DNA from: Endotrypanum monterogeii | Taxonomy: Eukaryota; Euglenozoa; Kinetoplastea; Trypanosomatida; Trypanosomatidae | Length of the DNA: 64,000 nucleotides | NCBI GenBank assembly: GCA_000333855.2 | Contig: CM007347.1 | Coordinates: 62,001 to 126,000 of the forward strand | Direction of reading: 5' to 3' | In this document: positions 11,011 through 20,868 of the stretch, one piece after another | Layout: every line of letters begins with the position of its first letter | Position numbering within the stretch: the first letter of the stretch is position 1 | Notes under the pieces: model-generated | What the model was told of the DNA's origin: nothing | The model's input: the letters and a program-made list of their open reading frames with translations, nothing else | Database searches by the model: none | Translations under genes and position numbers: made by a program

Positions 11011-12563
11011 CAGACAACCGGCAGGGGTTACCAGTGGTGCCCAGTCACGACGACTGAGCGGGACACAATCAACTTTGCATAATCCAGATGGCCTAGGATT
11101 TTATCCACGTTTGGGAGCGAAAAAGAACCTTTGAAGGGAATTGGTGAACACCTCTGTCATTATCGGGAAGCCCTCACCGTTGGCGGAGATCGTACTGTGA
11201 ATCCGTATGGACCGTAGATGGACGGTCACACGAGTTAAACAGGAGCCCATTTTTCTTCTTGTACCTGTCGTTGGTGTGAATTGTAAAAGTCTTACTCAAG
11301 GCTTATCGGCGTTCTGTCACCTGTTTTATCAGCTGACTGCCCTCAGCGATGCTATTTGCTCACCACTCTGCCTAAAGTTTTAGAGAACTCTTCTGTTTGC
11401 TCACATGTAGAGCTTTCTGCGATAAACGTATTCGTTGTCGTAAGTGCTTGCTCACTATATTTTCTGAGGAACTCGACTGAATTCTTCTTGAGGTTATTAC
11501 CAAACACTTTGTTACAACGAAGTGTTGTCCAGCTGATATGGGCGTCGGCACGCCGCCTCAAAGGTTGAATCTTCTTTTCCGGAAAAAAAATGTCAGAGAG
11601 TTGTAAGGTAACAGCCCTCCTCTCTTCATGCATGTAATGGAAACAAGTTCCATGTTTTTCACTTCGCGTAACCCTTTGTAGAAATCCTGTTTCCGTGCTG
11701 AGCCAGACGGTCAGTTCATGTAGGCTTTCTTTATCCATCGGCCACGGTGATCTTTTGTGCAAGTCCCAAAGTACGAACGAAAAGGCTGCCCTCTGTTTTC
11801 TCTTGTTTTTTTCACGTCTAACTTTTTCACTCTTCACAGGCGTTTTGTTCTGAGAAAAAAGTAACTTGTGTAGTGTGGGAAAGTAAGGGGAATCATCCAG
11901 TCTCAGGTGACACAGCAGTCTTTCTTTGAGTTCAATTTCTGGCCTGTTTTATTCTTTTTATTTTTGTGCAATGATGTGGGGAGAAAAAAGAACTCTCTGC
12001 GTGTGTATCATAATAGTGCTAATTACTGCCCTCTTTCGAGTAAACATCAGACAGGGTTTTCCCTCTTCTTTGAGCGTTTCTGAGTATGAATGCCATTGTC
12101 TGCGCGCGCTCATTTTTGCACAACATGGAGTGTCCAAGTGCTGAGAAAGTCGCCAGAAAAGATTCTATTTGGGTAATGTGCTAACTTATACTCCTCTAGG
12201 ACCCCAGAGGGGGATCCACCAATACTTTCTATTATTTTCTCCTCCCACCATCCACCTTCGCATGCAAGGAAAGAAGGTCATGCAGAACTATATTGATTTT
12301 CCGAGTTGCTCGGCGTACAGCAACGGATTCTCAGCTTTCCGTCGATCAGATGTCTACTTTTTGTTTCGTCTTGTATCTTTCTGTGGTGGTTTAGTGAGGT
12401 AGCTCTGCCTTCATTCTTCTTAACGCTTGCCGTTTTTCTTTTTCCCCTTGTCAACCGTCCGAAGATAAAGATATTATAGGCTGTGCGTTTTCACAGAGCA
12501 GACTTGTCAATTCGAGTATTTCTATCTAGCTCTACTAGTGGAGTTGTATCTCGTCGTCGGCAG

Positions 12564-12648
12564 TATCTGAAGGGCCCAACAAGTGGGCCGGCGTTGCTTT
12601 AACGCGTGCGTACAGCTCCCTTACCCCACGCGATGGGCCCTTCAGATA
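12564..12648. other. Long stem-loop with 15-bp perfect arms in the strand-switch region
   Basis: Arms at 12564-12578 and 12634-12648 are perfect reverse complements (TATCTGAAGGGCCCA). Inside them a symmetric 4x4 loop is followed by a second 5-bp helix (12583-12587 with 12625-12629), and a third small hairpin lies at 12591-12605. Such a folded 85-nt element could be a non-coding RNA, a processed hairpin or a DNA cruciform. It does not look like a tRNA. Confidence 0.6.
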
Positions 12649-13238
12649 ATTAACTGACTTTGCTGGTGATCACAAGGTGTTTTACGACAGAGTTTGCATT
12701 TTTACAGAGAGAACAATGGTACTTCTGGTCAAAGTCTGTAAGGCGGCTCTATTCTCCTATGATTGAACTGCTTCTTTCCGACGCCTATGCGGCAGAAACT
12801 ACCTACAATCTGGTCGGGGTCGCGTTACGAAGGGACGCACAACTCCAAATAGGCTTTCGTTTTTGTCAGATCTATGGCTGTGATGCTGAAGACTCTTGAA
12901 CGAGAGAGCAACCCATGCAGCCGCTGTTCTACTGATCAGTTTTTCCCACTGAAGAGGCATGGTTTTCACCACTTCTTCATACATTCCGGCTTTACTTGCA
13001 TATGTTGTTTTGCACGCTAGTCGACGTTCAGCAATATTCAGCCACAAGACAGACGGTAGGAAAGAGAAGTAAATGTGATTAAGTAAGTTGCGAGGCATGC
13101 TGCTATTTAGTGACTTCGCTTCAAACATGAATGGTTATCTGCTTTCATTTCTCCTTTCTGCCCTTTCCCGTGACGCGCACTTGGCTGTAATTGCATCCAC
13201 CAGCAGTCTCTGGCTACTCAAACAGTTCACTCGGGGCA

Positions 13239-13278
13239 TTTTTTTTTTTAAAGACTCCCTTCTCTCGTTTCGTGTCAG
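13239..13278 (+). promoter_or_regulatory. Trans-splice tract and acceptor for the CAND1-like gene
   Basis: A T-run at 13239-13249 is followed by a C/T-rich stretch, with AG at 13252-13253 and at 13277-13278, just before the ATG at 13284. The frame stays open upstream to a TTG at 13191, but that part lies before the splice tract and would be absent from the mRNA. This decides the start codon. Confidence 0.7.
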
Positions 13279-13283
13279 CCCCA

Positions 13284-16200
13284 ATGGCACCGTTTTCGAT
13301 TGGGGGGTTCCTGAAAGATATCAAACATGTTGATAAGGACCTCCGGCTGATGGCTTTGTTCGATCTTCAGCGGCATCTTCCAAGTGCAAACGAGGGCATC
13401 ATCACTAATGATGTTGTCGACGAAGTACTGCTCTGTCTTTCTTCCAACGAGCGTTGTGAGGAAGTTCAGAACGAGGCTGCTAACGTGCTTCCTGGTATGG
13501 TAGTGATGTGTGCCCAGCGAGACGTTATTTTTCAGTATCTGTTGTCAAGCACCACGAAAATGCACATTTCGGACGATAGTGATAGTGCCAACTTGCAATA
13601 CCTCGCTGGAATGACCTTCAAAAAATGCTGTGCGGAGTTCGCGAGTGAGGCTCGCAGAAATGTCGCGTTCTGGCAAAAGCAGATTGATGTGGCTCGACAT
13701 CTGTGTGCTAGTTGCTCGAGTCAGCTGGATGTGGAGCATTTGAAGGACACAGCGCGAGAAACTCTTTACGTCGCTGTGAACGCACTGGTACTTGCCTACA
13801 GAGACGTACTAGACGAGCGCGATGTGCTGATAAAGCAGGCGGTGCGGGACTTCCAGAAAACTAACTCGATTCGGCATGCAAGTCTGACCCTTGTCGAGTC
13901 CTTACTGGCATGTGTAAAGGTCACAACGCAAGAAAGCGTCGTGGCAGAGTCGCTAAAGTTGCTACTGACTGCGACATCTAGCGAGCAGTACGTCACCTAC
14001 CTCCAGCTCTGTGAAGTCGAGATGCGCGCCATGCGGTCACCACCGCTGCGGGTGGTGCAGCAAGTTGTTGACTCAGTGTGTAAACGTCTGGCTCATGCCA
14101 CAGAACAGTATGACGAGGGAGAGGACAGTACAGAGACGCTGCTTGAAGTCGTCTGCTATCTCGTGCAGCTAAACACAACTGATGGGGCTCCGTCGTGGAG
14201 TGGCATTTTTGCAGCTCTCAGAGAATTGGCCACCTTTGATCCATACCCTGTAGGTTTAGAGGAGGACGCCTATGCCAACGGAGACGACTACGATAACGAT
14301 TACGACGAGTATGATAAAGGGGCCTCAGACTCAACGTGGAAGTTACGCATATGGGCCGCCCGCATATTGCAGGTGTTAGTGATTCAGCACGACGACAAGG
14401 ATTTGGGCATGCAGTCTCTGAACATAGTGGAGGTCACTTTGCAAGACCGCGTCCAATCGGTGCAGCTTGAGGCTGTGAAGCTGGTGCGCACTGTTGCACG
14501 GTGTTCTTACGTGCGTGATGCTGACTGTGTCGCGTTGATTACCAGTCGTTGTAGCGAGCTGTGCATGCTCATTGGTAGCGAAAATGACAAGCTTACAGTG
14601 TCCGTGGTGAGGACCCTTCAAGACATCTTCGTAACTATGGGCGACGCTGCATTGTTTTCCAAGACCATAGTGCCGCTGCTTCTCTCACAGGTTCGCGCCC
14701 ACTTTTCGGCATTCGCAACCAGTGCAGTCGTAATAGAGGGGCTACGGAGCATAGTGGCGAGCGTTGTCAGAGCAAAAGAAGACGGAGAATTGCGGGGCAG
14801 CGAGATCGTGGACTTTGCGAAAGAGCTTCCGGCGCTGTGTTTGTGTGGAGGCAGATCGAGTAACATTGAAGGTTGCATCGTCAAGGTCAGCGACACACTT
14901 GCGCAGGTGTACGAGGTTACCCAAGACACATCTGTGCTAGCTATTGTGGGTAGCAGCTATTGCGCTCTGCTTGATAACGATAGCTTTCCTGGTGCATGTC
15001 GGGCAGCAGCTGCGGAGGGTCTAGCAAACTGGGCTGCAGCTTATGGCTTCTCGAGTTTGGAACAGCCCCTAACCTCTCTGTGGCGTGCTTTGAGGTGCGA
15101 CGAAATGAAACTGCCTGTCCTCCGAGCTTTGAGCATCATCACAAACAGCAGTGCATCTTCTTGTGTTCCAATATCTGTGCTGGAAGAGGTGGCCGCGCTG
15201 ATTGAATCGGAGTCAGCAACTGTGCGAGCGGCTTCCGTTAACGTGCTACTACGCCGCTTGGCATCACCCAATACGGCACCCCTGGCTTCACCGTTTTTGC
15301 AGAAATTGACAACTTTCTTCGCTCCGGACCAGCCCCTTTCGCTCACTTCCTGTGACCTGACCGAGCTATGCTCACGGGCGCTTTTTCTCGCACAGCTCTT
15401 CATGCACCAAACAGAGAGGTCTGTATGGTTGTATGAGACGTACTTGAAGGGAGTGTGGGGGCACGTCGCTCAACTTGCTAATGCAGTGCAGTGGAGCCGA
15501 AGATTACTTGAACCCGTGCTGGATAGTCTGACAAGGCTCGTGACCATAGTATATGAGCGAGACACAGTCTCACGATCGGCCATCGAGGAGGCCGTGCGTG
15601 AGTTTTGGCTGTCAAATCAGTCACATATGCCGTGCATCTGCACAGTAGTGCGTTGCATAGCGGCAACTTCCGCGTCGGCGGCGAGTACATTTTTGCACTC
15701 GGTTGCTCCCCAACTTGTAGAAAAGGCACACCTCCTCCTTTGTGTTGGTGAGGTTGGGCAGACGAGCATTCTCGGTGTCGAGTGGTCCGAACTGCTTCTC
15801 GGTAGTGTTCAGAGCAAGGAAGGGGAACTGGTGCGTTCCTGTGGAGAGCGGTCGCTCTCCTTTAGCATGTTGAATCCTGGAAACTTCAGGTCTCTCTTAC
15901 TGCCGTGTGGTGAAAGGGCAACAAGCGCCGGGACCGTTGGCCGGTACTACTACGTAAAGTCCATCAAAGAAGCCGTTTCGCTAGCCCTTACTCGACAGTG
16001 CACTGCATTTCACGACTCCGCAGTTAGCAAATTCCTGTTAAACCTCTTCCTTCAGTCTTCCCCTACCGCCGACCTTGTGGAGATGTACGGGGCGTGTGCC
16101 GGGATTCTGAGTGTATTTGTTGTAAGCGCAGAGAGAGGCTTGCTGATTGCCGACTCCCTGTTCGATAGAGAGGCGCCGATGGATACGCGAGTGACGTGCA

Positions 16201-16958
16201 TGGTGGCCTTGCGCTTTTTTCTAGGCGCCATGGCGGAGCGCTCTGCTAGTATTGAGACTTACCAACCGACCGTTGTGCGGGCCCTCCTCCAGTTACACCG
16301 ACCGACAGACGCAAAGGAGAGCACTGCGCCGTCACTACCTCTCCGTTTCATGGCCCTGCGACTCTTTATAGCGGTGCTGGAGCGTAATCCCCATTGGCTA
16401 GTCTGTGAGGAAACGCGCACGACCATTTTCCCAAACTTGTTGGCAGAGCTCCGCGAGGATGCCAAGCTGCAGGGGACCTTTGATCTCAGCGGGTACACTC
16501 ATCGTGTGGACAAGGGGCTAGAGTGCCGCAAGCTGGCGTTCGAATCGCTCTCTGCGGTCTTCTGGACTGCCCGTCAGCGTAACGTGGATTTGGTAAAGTA
16601 CTGTGAGGCAGAGAATTCTGTTGTCAGCGCGCTTGTCATAGCCTGCAGCTCTCACGCCAGCGGCGACCGAGAATCTTCGATCAATGACACTGCCAAGGAT
16701 CTTCTTCTTCAGTTTCTTGAAGGCAATCCTACATTCATCTTAGCTGCGCCGCAGCTCGACTGTTTAGTCTCAAAACTATCGCATGATATCAAATGGGGTG
16801 CTTCACCAACAGATGCACAGAAGACGACGCTCTTGTATACTATCCGGTGTGTTATGAAGCTGAGTTGCCATCCTCTTTTCGCGTATCACACCGGCTTCCA
16901 GGAAGTAGCTGAGGTCGCCCGAAGGTCTCCTTTGCTGGCACAGAGTCTCAAACTGTGA
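13284..16958 (+). CDS. CAND1: CAND1/TIP120-like cullin exchange factor
   Basis: A HEAT-repeat protein of 1224 residues, close to the ~1230 of human CAND1. The N-terminus (FLKDIKHVDKDLRLMALFDL) matches the first CAND1 HEAT repeat. Around residues 320-350 there is the family's landmark: a 'FDPYP' segment, an acidic stretch (DDYDNDYDEYD), then STWKLRIWAARIL, corresponding to YDPNYNYDDED...SWKVRRAAAKCL in the human protein. The remainder is helical repeats with a C-terminal TIP120-like part. CAND1 binds unneddylated cullin-RBX1 and exchanges substrate receptors of SCF ubiquitin ligases in cytosol and nucleus. It is the first gene of the rightward array, next to the presumed transcription start. 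The start was chosen at the first ATG after the pyrimidine tract. Confidence 0.88.
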   Translation: MAPFSIGGFLKDIKHVDKDLRLMALFDLQRHLPSANEGIITNDVVDEVLLCLSSNERCEEVQNEAANVLPGMVVMCAQRDVIFQYLLSSTTKMHISDDSDSANLQYLAGMTFKKCCAEFASEARRNVAFWQKQIDVARHLCASCSSQLDVEHLKDTARETLYVAVNALVLAYRDVLDERDVLIKQAVRDFQKTNSIRHASLTLVESLLACVKVTTQESVVAESLKLLLTATSSEQYVTYLQLCEVEMRAMRSPPLRVVQQVVDSVCKRLAHATEQYDEGEDSTETLLEVVCYLVQLNTTDGAPSWSGIFAALRELATFDPYPVGLEEDAYANGDDYDNDYDEYDKGASDSTWKLRIWAARILQVLVIQHDDKDLGMQSLNIVEVTLQDRVQSVQLEAVKLVRTVARCSYVRDADCVALITSRCSELCMLIGSENDKLTVSVVRTLQDIFVTMGDAALFSKTIVPLLLSQVRAHFSAFATSAVVIEGLRSIVASVVRAKEDGELRGSEIVDFAKELPALCLCGGRSSNIEGCIVKVSDTLAQVYEVTQDTSVLAIVGSSYCALLDNDSFPGACRAAAAEGLANWAAAYGFSSLEQPLTSLWRALRCDEMKLPVLRALSIITNSSASSCVPISVLEEVAALIESESATVRAASVNVLLRRLASPNTAPLASPFLQKLTTFFAPDQPLSLTSCDLTELCSRALFLAQLFMHQTERSVWLYETYLKGVWGHVAQLANAVQWSRRLLEPVLDSLTRLVTIVYERDTVSRSAIEEAVREFWLSNQSHMPCICTVVRCIAATSASAASTFLHSVAPQLVEKAHLLLCVGEVGQTSILGVEWSELLLGSVQSKEGELVRSCGERSLSFSMLNPGNFRSLLLPCGERATSAGTVGRYYYVKSIKEAVSLALTRQCTAFHDSAVSKFLLNLFLQSSPTADLVEMYGACAGILSVFVVSAERGLLIADSLFDREAPMDTRVTCMVALRFFLGAMAERSASIETYQPTVVRALLQLHRPTDAKESTAPSLPLRFMALRLFIAVLERNPHWLVCEETRTTIFPNLLAELREDAKLQGTFDLSGYTHRVDKGLECRKLAFESLSAVFWTARQRNVDLVKYCEAENSVVSALVIACSSHASGDRESSINDTAKDLLLQFLEGNPTFILAAPQLDCLVSKLSHDIKWGASPTDAQKTTLLYTIRCVMKLSCHPLFAYHTGFQEVAEVARRSPLLAQSLKL

Positions 16959-18462
16959 CGTCCTGACACCTTCTCATCCTGCGCCGCGAGGTGAGCCTAT
17001 GCTCTTCGTCTGGGTCCTCGAAACTGAGTTCTCAAGAGGTGTAGGCTTACGCATGCGTGCGTGCGTGTAGTAGTGTATGAACCCGTGCGTGCTTTCAGCT
17101 GGGTTTAGTCTAGTGGCGCTGGTCTCCTATCTTTGTCTTCGTCACTGAGAGTGCATGTCCATTGGCATGCCTTCTAGTGTCCGACGAAGGCCTGTCGCTT
17201 GTAAATGATTGTGCACCTCTGTTTGCCAGCCGTGGCCCTGGTGACAAGGGGGCAGCTCACCTTCGGGTAGCATTATTCAGTTCCTTTTCTTCGAGAAATC
17301 AGGCAGCCCACTTTTCGCAAGGCCCAGGCTAAACCGTTTCCGGCAGTGGGCTTCTCAAGCATCCACAGTGTCGGAGACTCCCGATGCATCTGAACTGATG
17401 TCTGCGGTCAGGTCGTGTGTGGCGGTGTGTTGGAGAGAGGGACTACCCATTTGCGCCTTACGTGGGGGAAACAGACGTGTCCACTGGTGCAGCTCGTGCC
17501 GACGCAGTAGCACCCCCAGAGCGATACGATGTGTTGGGTTAAACCAAGAGGGGTGGTTGCTCTGAGACAATGTGTGCCACAGAGGGTGGTCAAGGTTTGG
17601 GTACAGGTCCGCTCTCATCTGGCTGGGCCGGTGGTGCCGTAAGGCAAGCGTATAGCTCATTCGCTGGATGTGAGAGACTTGGAGAGGGATTAAGTGTCGG
17701 GTGTACGGATGTCTATACTAATGCGGGTTGCAGCAGATCTGAAGCTCTGAAGAAGAACACTCCCCCTCTCCCCTATATTGTCTGTCTCCCCTTTGTACCT
17801 CCGAACACGTTTCGGATCGTATTTTTTATCGTTATGTTTACTCTGTGTGGTGTGGCTGCGGTGGTGGGCTTTCTCTGACACGTTTTTCCCGCTCTCTCAT
17901 CCACTTCTCCCCTTCGTGTGCTCTTCTAGGGGAATTACAACGTATCGAATCTTATCGCCTTTTTTTCCCTCTGCTTCTTCTTTGCTCGATCGCCGGGTGT
18001 GCGACGATGTAATCTGTGGTCATATTCTGACGAGACCACTTTGTCAAGCCCTTTCGACAGTTTTTAGTGGAGAGAGAAGGAGAGAAAAAAAAAACCGTCA
18101 ATTGTTCACACATAATACCCCCTCAGTGCAACTGGTGCTTTGTAAGCTGATGCACCACACCTGATGTGGTGGTTCCGATCTCTCATTATGGTGCACGTGT
18201 TCGTGAAGAGGAGGTCTTTTTTTTCCACGAGAGTGAACCTTTCGAAACAAGAGCACCTGTAATGCTCCAGAGGCGTTCTTCTTCCCTGATGTCATATCTT
18301 ATTTTTCTGCTGCTCTGGTCGGTGACTCCCCTCGACTTCCGTATCGACTAAAAGCACGTTGAAAACGGGAACACACACACACACACACACACACCTACAG
18401 AGCAGACCATCTCTGGAGTGTCGGTGAATGCGAGTGCTCGAAGAGCGAGTTGAGCAGAGGAG
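16959..18462. other. Intergenic region with dispersed repeat
   Basis: The 3' flank of the CAND1-like gene. It contains a second family A repeat copy (17232-~17600), C/T-rich tracts around 17760-17990 and a CA run at 18371-18394. Short open frames inside the repeat are non-coding in appearance. Confidence 0.65.
17232..17600 (+). repeat. Dispersed retroposon-like repeat, copy 2 (family A)
   Basis: Nearly identical to 10594-10786 over the first ~193 bases (17232-17425), then patchily similar. It lies in the 3' flank of the CAND1-like gene in the same orientation as transcription, the usual setting of SIDER elements in Leishmania, where they can affect mRNA stability (known for the class, not shown for this copy). 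Confidence 0.65.
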
Positions 18463-19947
18463 ATGCGGTGTTGCGTTCGTTTCGCGTATTCGCGCAGGAG
18501 TGGTATCCTGCGTGACGCTGCCCTCCCACCCGCACTTCTAGAGTCTAGCACCGGATCGACTGTCAGGATTTACGAGAAATGCATAAATCCGATGACCTCA
18601 TCAGGGGATGTGGCACAATTTACATTATCTCTGTTACCTGCCATATGTAGCGGGGGACTTTCTCTCCAGCAGCAGGTTCAACTGTTGCAAGTGTTGGCTG
18701 TGCGTTCAATTCGGAACGAGGATGCCATGCTGAAGTGCCTGTGGGCTATTTTCAAAGCGCCCTTGCCTTCTTTGGATAGCATCTCCGCAGGCGTTTCTCA
18801 TGCGATGCTGGGCTCATCCTTTTCTGAGTTATCTGCTTACACGAGTAGTGCTTTTAAGGTCATGGCGGAGCAGGGGCTGCTTAACGACACGCAGATGACA
18901 GCACTGGCACTTGGCCGTTGCGTGGAGCTAGCCCCATACGCAAGTTTCGATGGGCTACGGAACACTTATTGTGGCCTGCGCGCCGTAAACTCGATGTTTT
19001 TCAGTCTTGCAGAGGTGGCGCATCATAGCAGCGAGGTGACAGAGCGAATGGCGACGCAAGAGTTTTACGAAATGGCAGACGTGCCCGATGAGGAGACCCT
19101 GCGGCACCAACCGAATTTACTGGATGTACTCTGTGGGGAAGTTGAACTACAACTACGTCGCCTTTGCAGCGCCTCTGAAGTCGTGGCTCCCGTATCGTGC
19201 GAAGGGGAGGCTCCTGTACCTGCATTGATTGGGGTTGAGGTGACGCTCGCCCCTTCGACTACGTCGGTCAACAAAGAGGGACAGTGGTTCTTAGATGTGC
19301 TCGAGGCCCTCTCTGTGGTTGGGGTGATGGACGCCGGCACATTGGACAGTTTGACTTCCCTTTTAAGTCGCTATCGCGCTACGACCTCTACGGGGTTTTT
19401 AATTAAAGCTCTGAATTTTGCTACGCGCATCGAGGAGCGTGTGGTGGATCCTTTGATGTTCGAGGAATCAGCGGCGGTGCACGACGCGCTCCATCGTCTC
19501 ACGCTGTATCTAAGTGGTGAGATACAACAGTCACGCGGCATCCACGGCTACCTACGCCATCACCCACAGGAGCTTCTGATGCTCCGCCGCTTGTTCGAGC
19601 GCGAAAGCGCTAAATGCACCCTCTCCCTGGCTTTGTGGGACACCGTGCGAGAGATTCGTGTTGCCCACCGTCACACCATAGCTGAGTCCCAGGCACATAG
19701 TCGGCCAGTCGGGGAGCTTTTTCAGAGGAAGTACAACGTGAAGGTCAAACCGGTTTCACTCGACAACTCGGAAACAGAGCGCTTCGTGCCACCTGGGTTC
19801 AAAACGTGGAGAAACCCTGCGGCTACACCGCGCAGAGGCCACACCCAAAACGGGCGGCGATCCATGCGTGTGGCCTTTGGCACACGTCGAATCTCCAAAA
19901 ACTACATCCAGAAAAAGAGAAAAAAATATTGCCCTGCTGTGTTTTGA
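18463..19947 (+). CDS. Unrecognised protein with a putative mitochondrial presequence
   Basis: A 494-residue protein from ATG at 18463. The N-terminus (MRCCVRFAYSRRSGILRDAA) is Arg-rich with no acidic residue before Asp18 and looks like a mitochondrial targeting sequence. Residues ~45-390 are predicted helical, Leu/Ala-rich and repeat-like, reminiscent of helical-repeat mitochondrial RNA-processing or ribosome-associated proteins of kinetoplastids, but no named domain is recognised. The C-terminal ~70 residues are very basic (GRRSMRVAFGTRRISKNY), compatible with RNA contact. No membrane segment is seen. Function is not assigned. Confidence 0.8.
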   Translation: MRCCVRFAYSRRSGILRDAALPPALLESSTGSTVRIYEKCINPMTSSGDVAQFTLSLLPAICSGGLSLQQQVQLLQVLAVRSIRNEDAMLKCLWAIFKAPLPSLDSISAGVSHAMLGSSFSELSAYTSSAFKVMAEQGLLNDTQMTALALGRCVELAPYASFDGLRNTYCGLRAVNSMFFSLAEVAHHSSEVTERMATQEFYEMADVPDEETLRHQPNLLDVLCGEVELQLRRLCSASEVVAPVSCEGEAPVPALIGVEVTLAPSTTSVNKEGQWFLDVLEALSVVGVMDAGTLDSLTSLLSRYRATTSTGFLIKALNFATRIEERVVDPLMFEESAAVHDALHRLTLYLSGEIQQSRGIHGYLRHHPQELLMLRRLFERESAKCTLSLALWDTVREIRVAHRHTIAESQAHSRPVGELFQRKYNVKVKPVSLDNSETERFVPPGFKTWRNPAATPRRGHTQNGRRSMRVAFGTRRISKNYIQKKRKKYCPAVF

Positions 19948-20868
19948 GCTGTCTTCATTTGCAGGGAAATGCCCAGAATTTGCGATTTCATTTATAGTGA
20001 CAGGAAGGCGAGTACATATATATTTCTCCCCTATCCCCACCCCCCGTCTGGCGTTATGCTTCGTTTAGTCTTGAGGCCTTTACGTTGCTGTGAAGGGTAG
20101 ATTCCTCCTTTGCGATGTAGGGGGGATATGCAGGCCGCAGGACATGTGAAGACGGTAGCAAGGAAGGGGGGAGGCGGGACTGTGCTTTTCAATGGGCCTC
20201 GACGGTGTTCCGTAAGTGCGGGCGCGCTCTTTTTGTTTGCAGAAACGATTATCCTACAGCGTGCGTGTCTATATGTGTTATGTGCAGCTGTTTGGCTCAC
20301 GCAGTGTGAAAACATAACGGCGTGCATGTGTGCCTGGGTTTGCAGTGTTGTGCGTGTTCTACAGCGGTGCACTCATGAATGGATGTCATTTCATGTTCCC
20401 CAGGTTATGTGGTTCTCTTCGCTCCGGATTTTGCTGTCTGCGTCGCGCTTTTTAGCCGGTGTAGGGCAAACAGTTCTGAATCAACGCGTTTTCAATTGCA
20501 ATTTCTGTGGCCTCGCCTCCACTCCCCCTCTTCTACCCTCATCCGTCGCCTCTCCCCTGCACAATTTTCCTTCCCTCTTGTTTGTTTGCCATGCCGTATC
20601 TCACGCGCTTTTGACGAATTCTTTATCATCGCCGCATTTTGTGCTCTCACCCATCAACTGTCGCTCTTGAGTTATTGCACGAGAACGTGTGTACTCTCGG
20701 AGTAGTTTAGCGGTTGCTTCCCAGCCAAGCAGCGTTGGGATTCTCCGTTGTAGGATGCCACAAAGTGATATGTGAACATTCTTTCCGTCAGTGCAGAGGG
20801 TAAACGGTGGCATCACCTTCGACCGCGCTCGATTCCAGCGAGTCGCTCCTAACCCTTCCGTACAAAAA
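19948..20868. other. Intergenic region
   Basis: No credible gene. A C/T-rich stretch around 20515-20580 could serve trans-splicing of the next gene. Open frames at 20110-20705 are simple C/T-rich translations without family resemblance. The frame of the next gene stays open up to a GTG at 20791, but there is no ATG in it before 20869. Confidence 0.6.

Larger units (their letters stand above)
7701..13283. other. Divergent strand-switch region (likely bidirectional transcription start)
   Basis: Genes to the left are on the minus strand and genes to the right on the plus strand, leaving 5.6 kb without a credible gene. In trypanosomatids such divergent regions are where RNA polymerase II starts both polycistronic arrays, marked by histone variants rather than sequence motifs (established knowledge). 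It looks AT-richer than the coding stretches. Contents include a retroposon-like repeat (10594-~11010), a small hairpin at 8659-8680, and a long stem-loop at 12564-12648. Open frames inside (for example 11352-11837 and 9466-9774 on the minus strand) resemble nothing known, and the first begins at a non-ATG codon. No tRNA gene was recognised by eye. Confidence 0.8.

Noticed and set aside
11352..11837. 161-residue open frame on the minus strand in the strand-switch region
   Set aside because: It begins at a non-ATG codon, matches no family I know and lies in AT-rich non-coding DNA. Length alone is not enough.
13191..13283. N-terminal extension of the CAND1-like protein
   Set aside because: Begins with TTG and lies upstream of the splice tract. 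The first ATG at 13284 fits the family's N-terminus.
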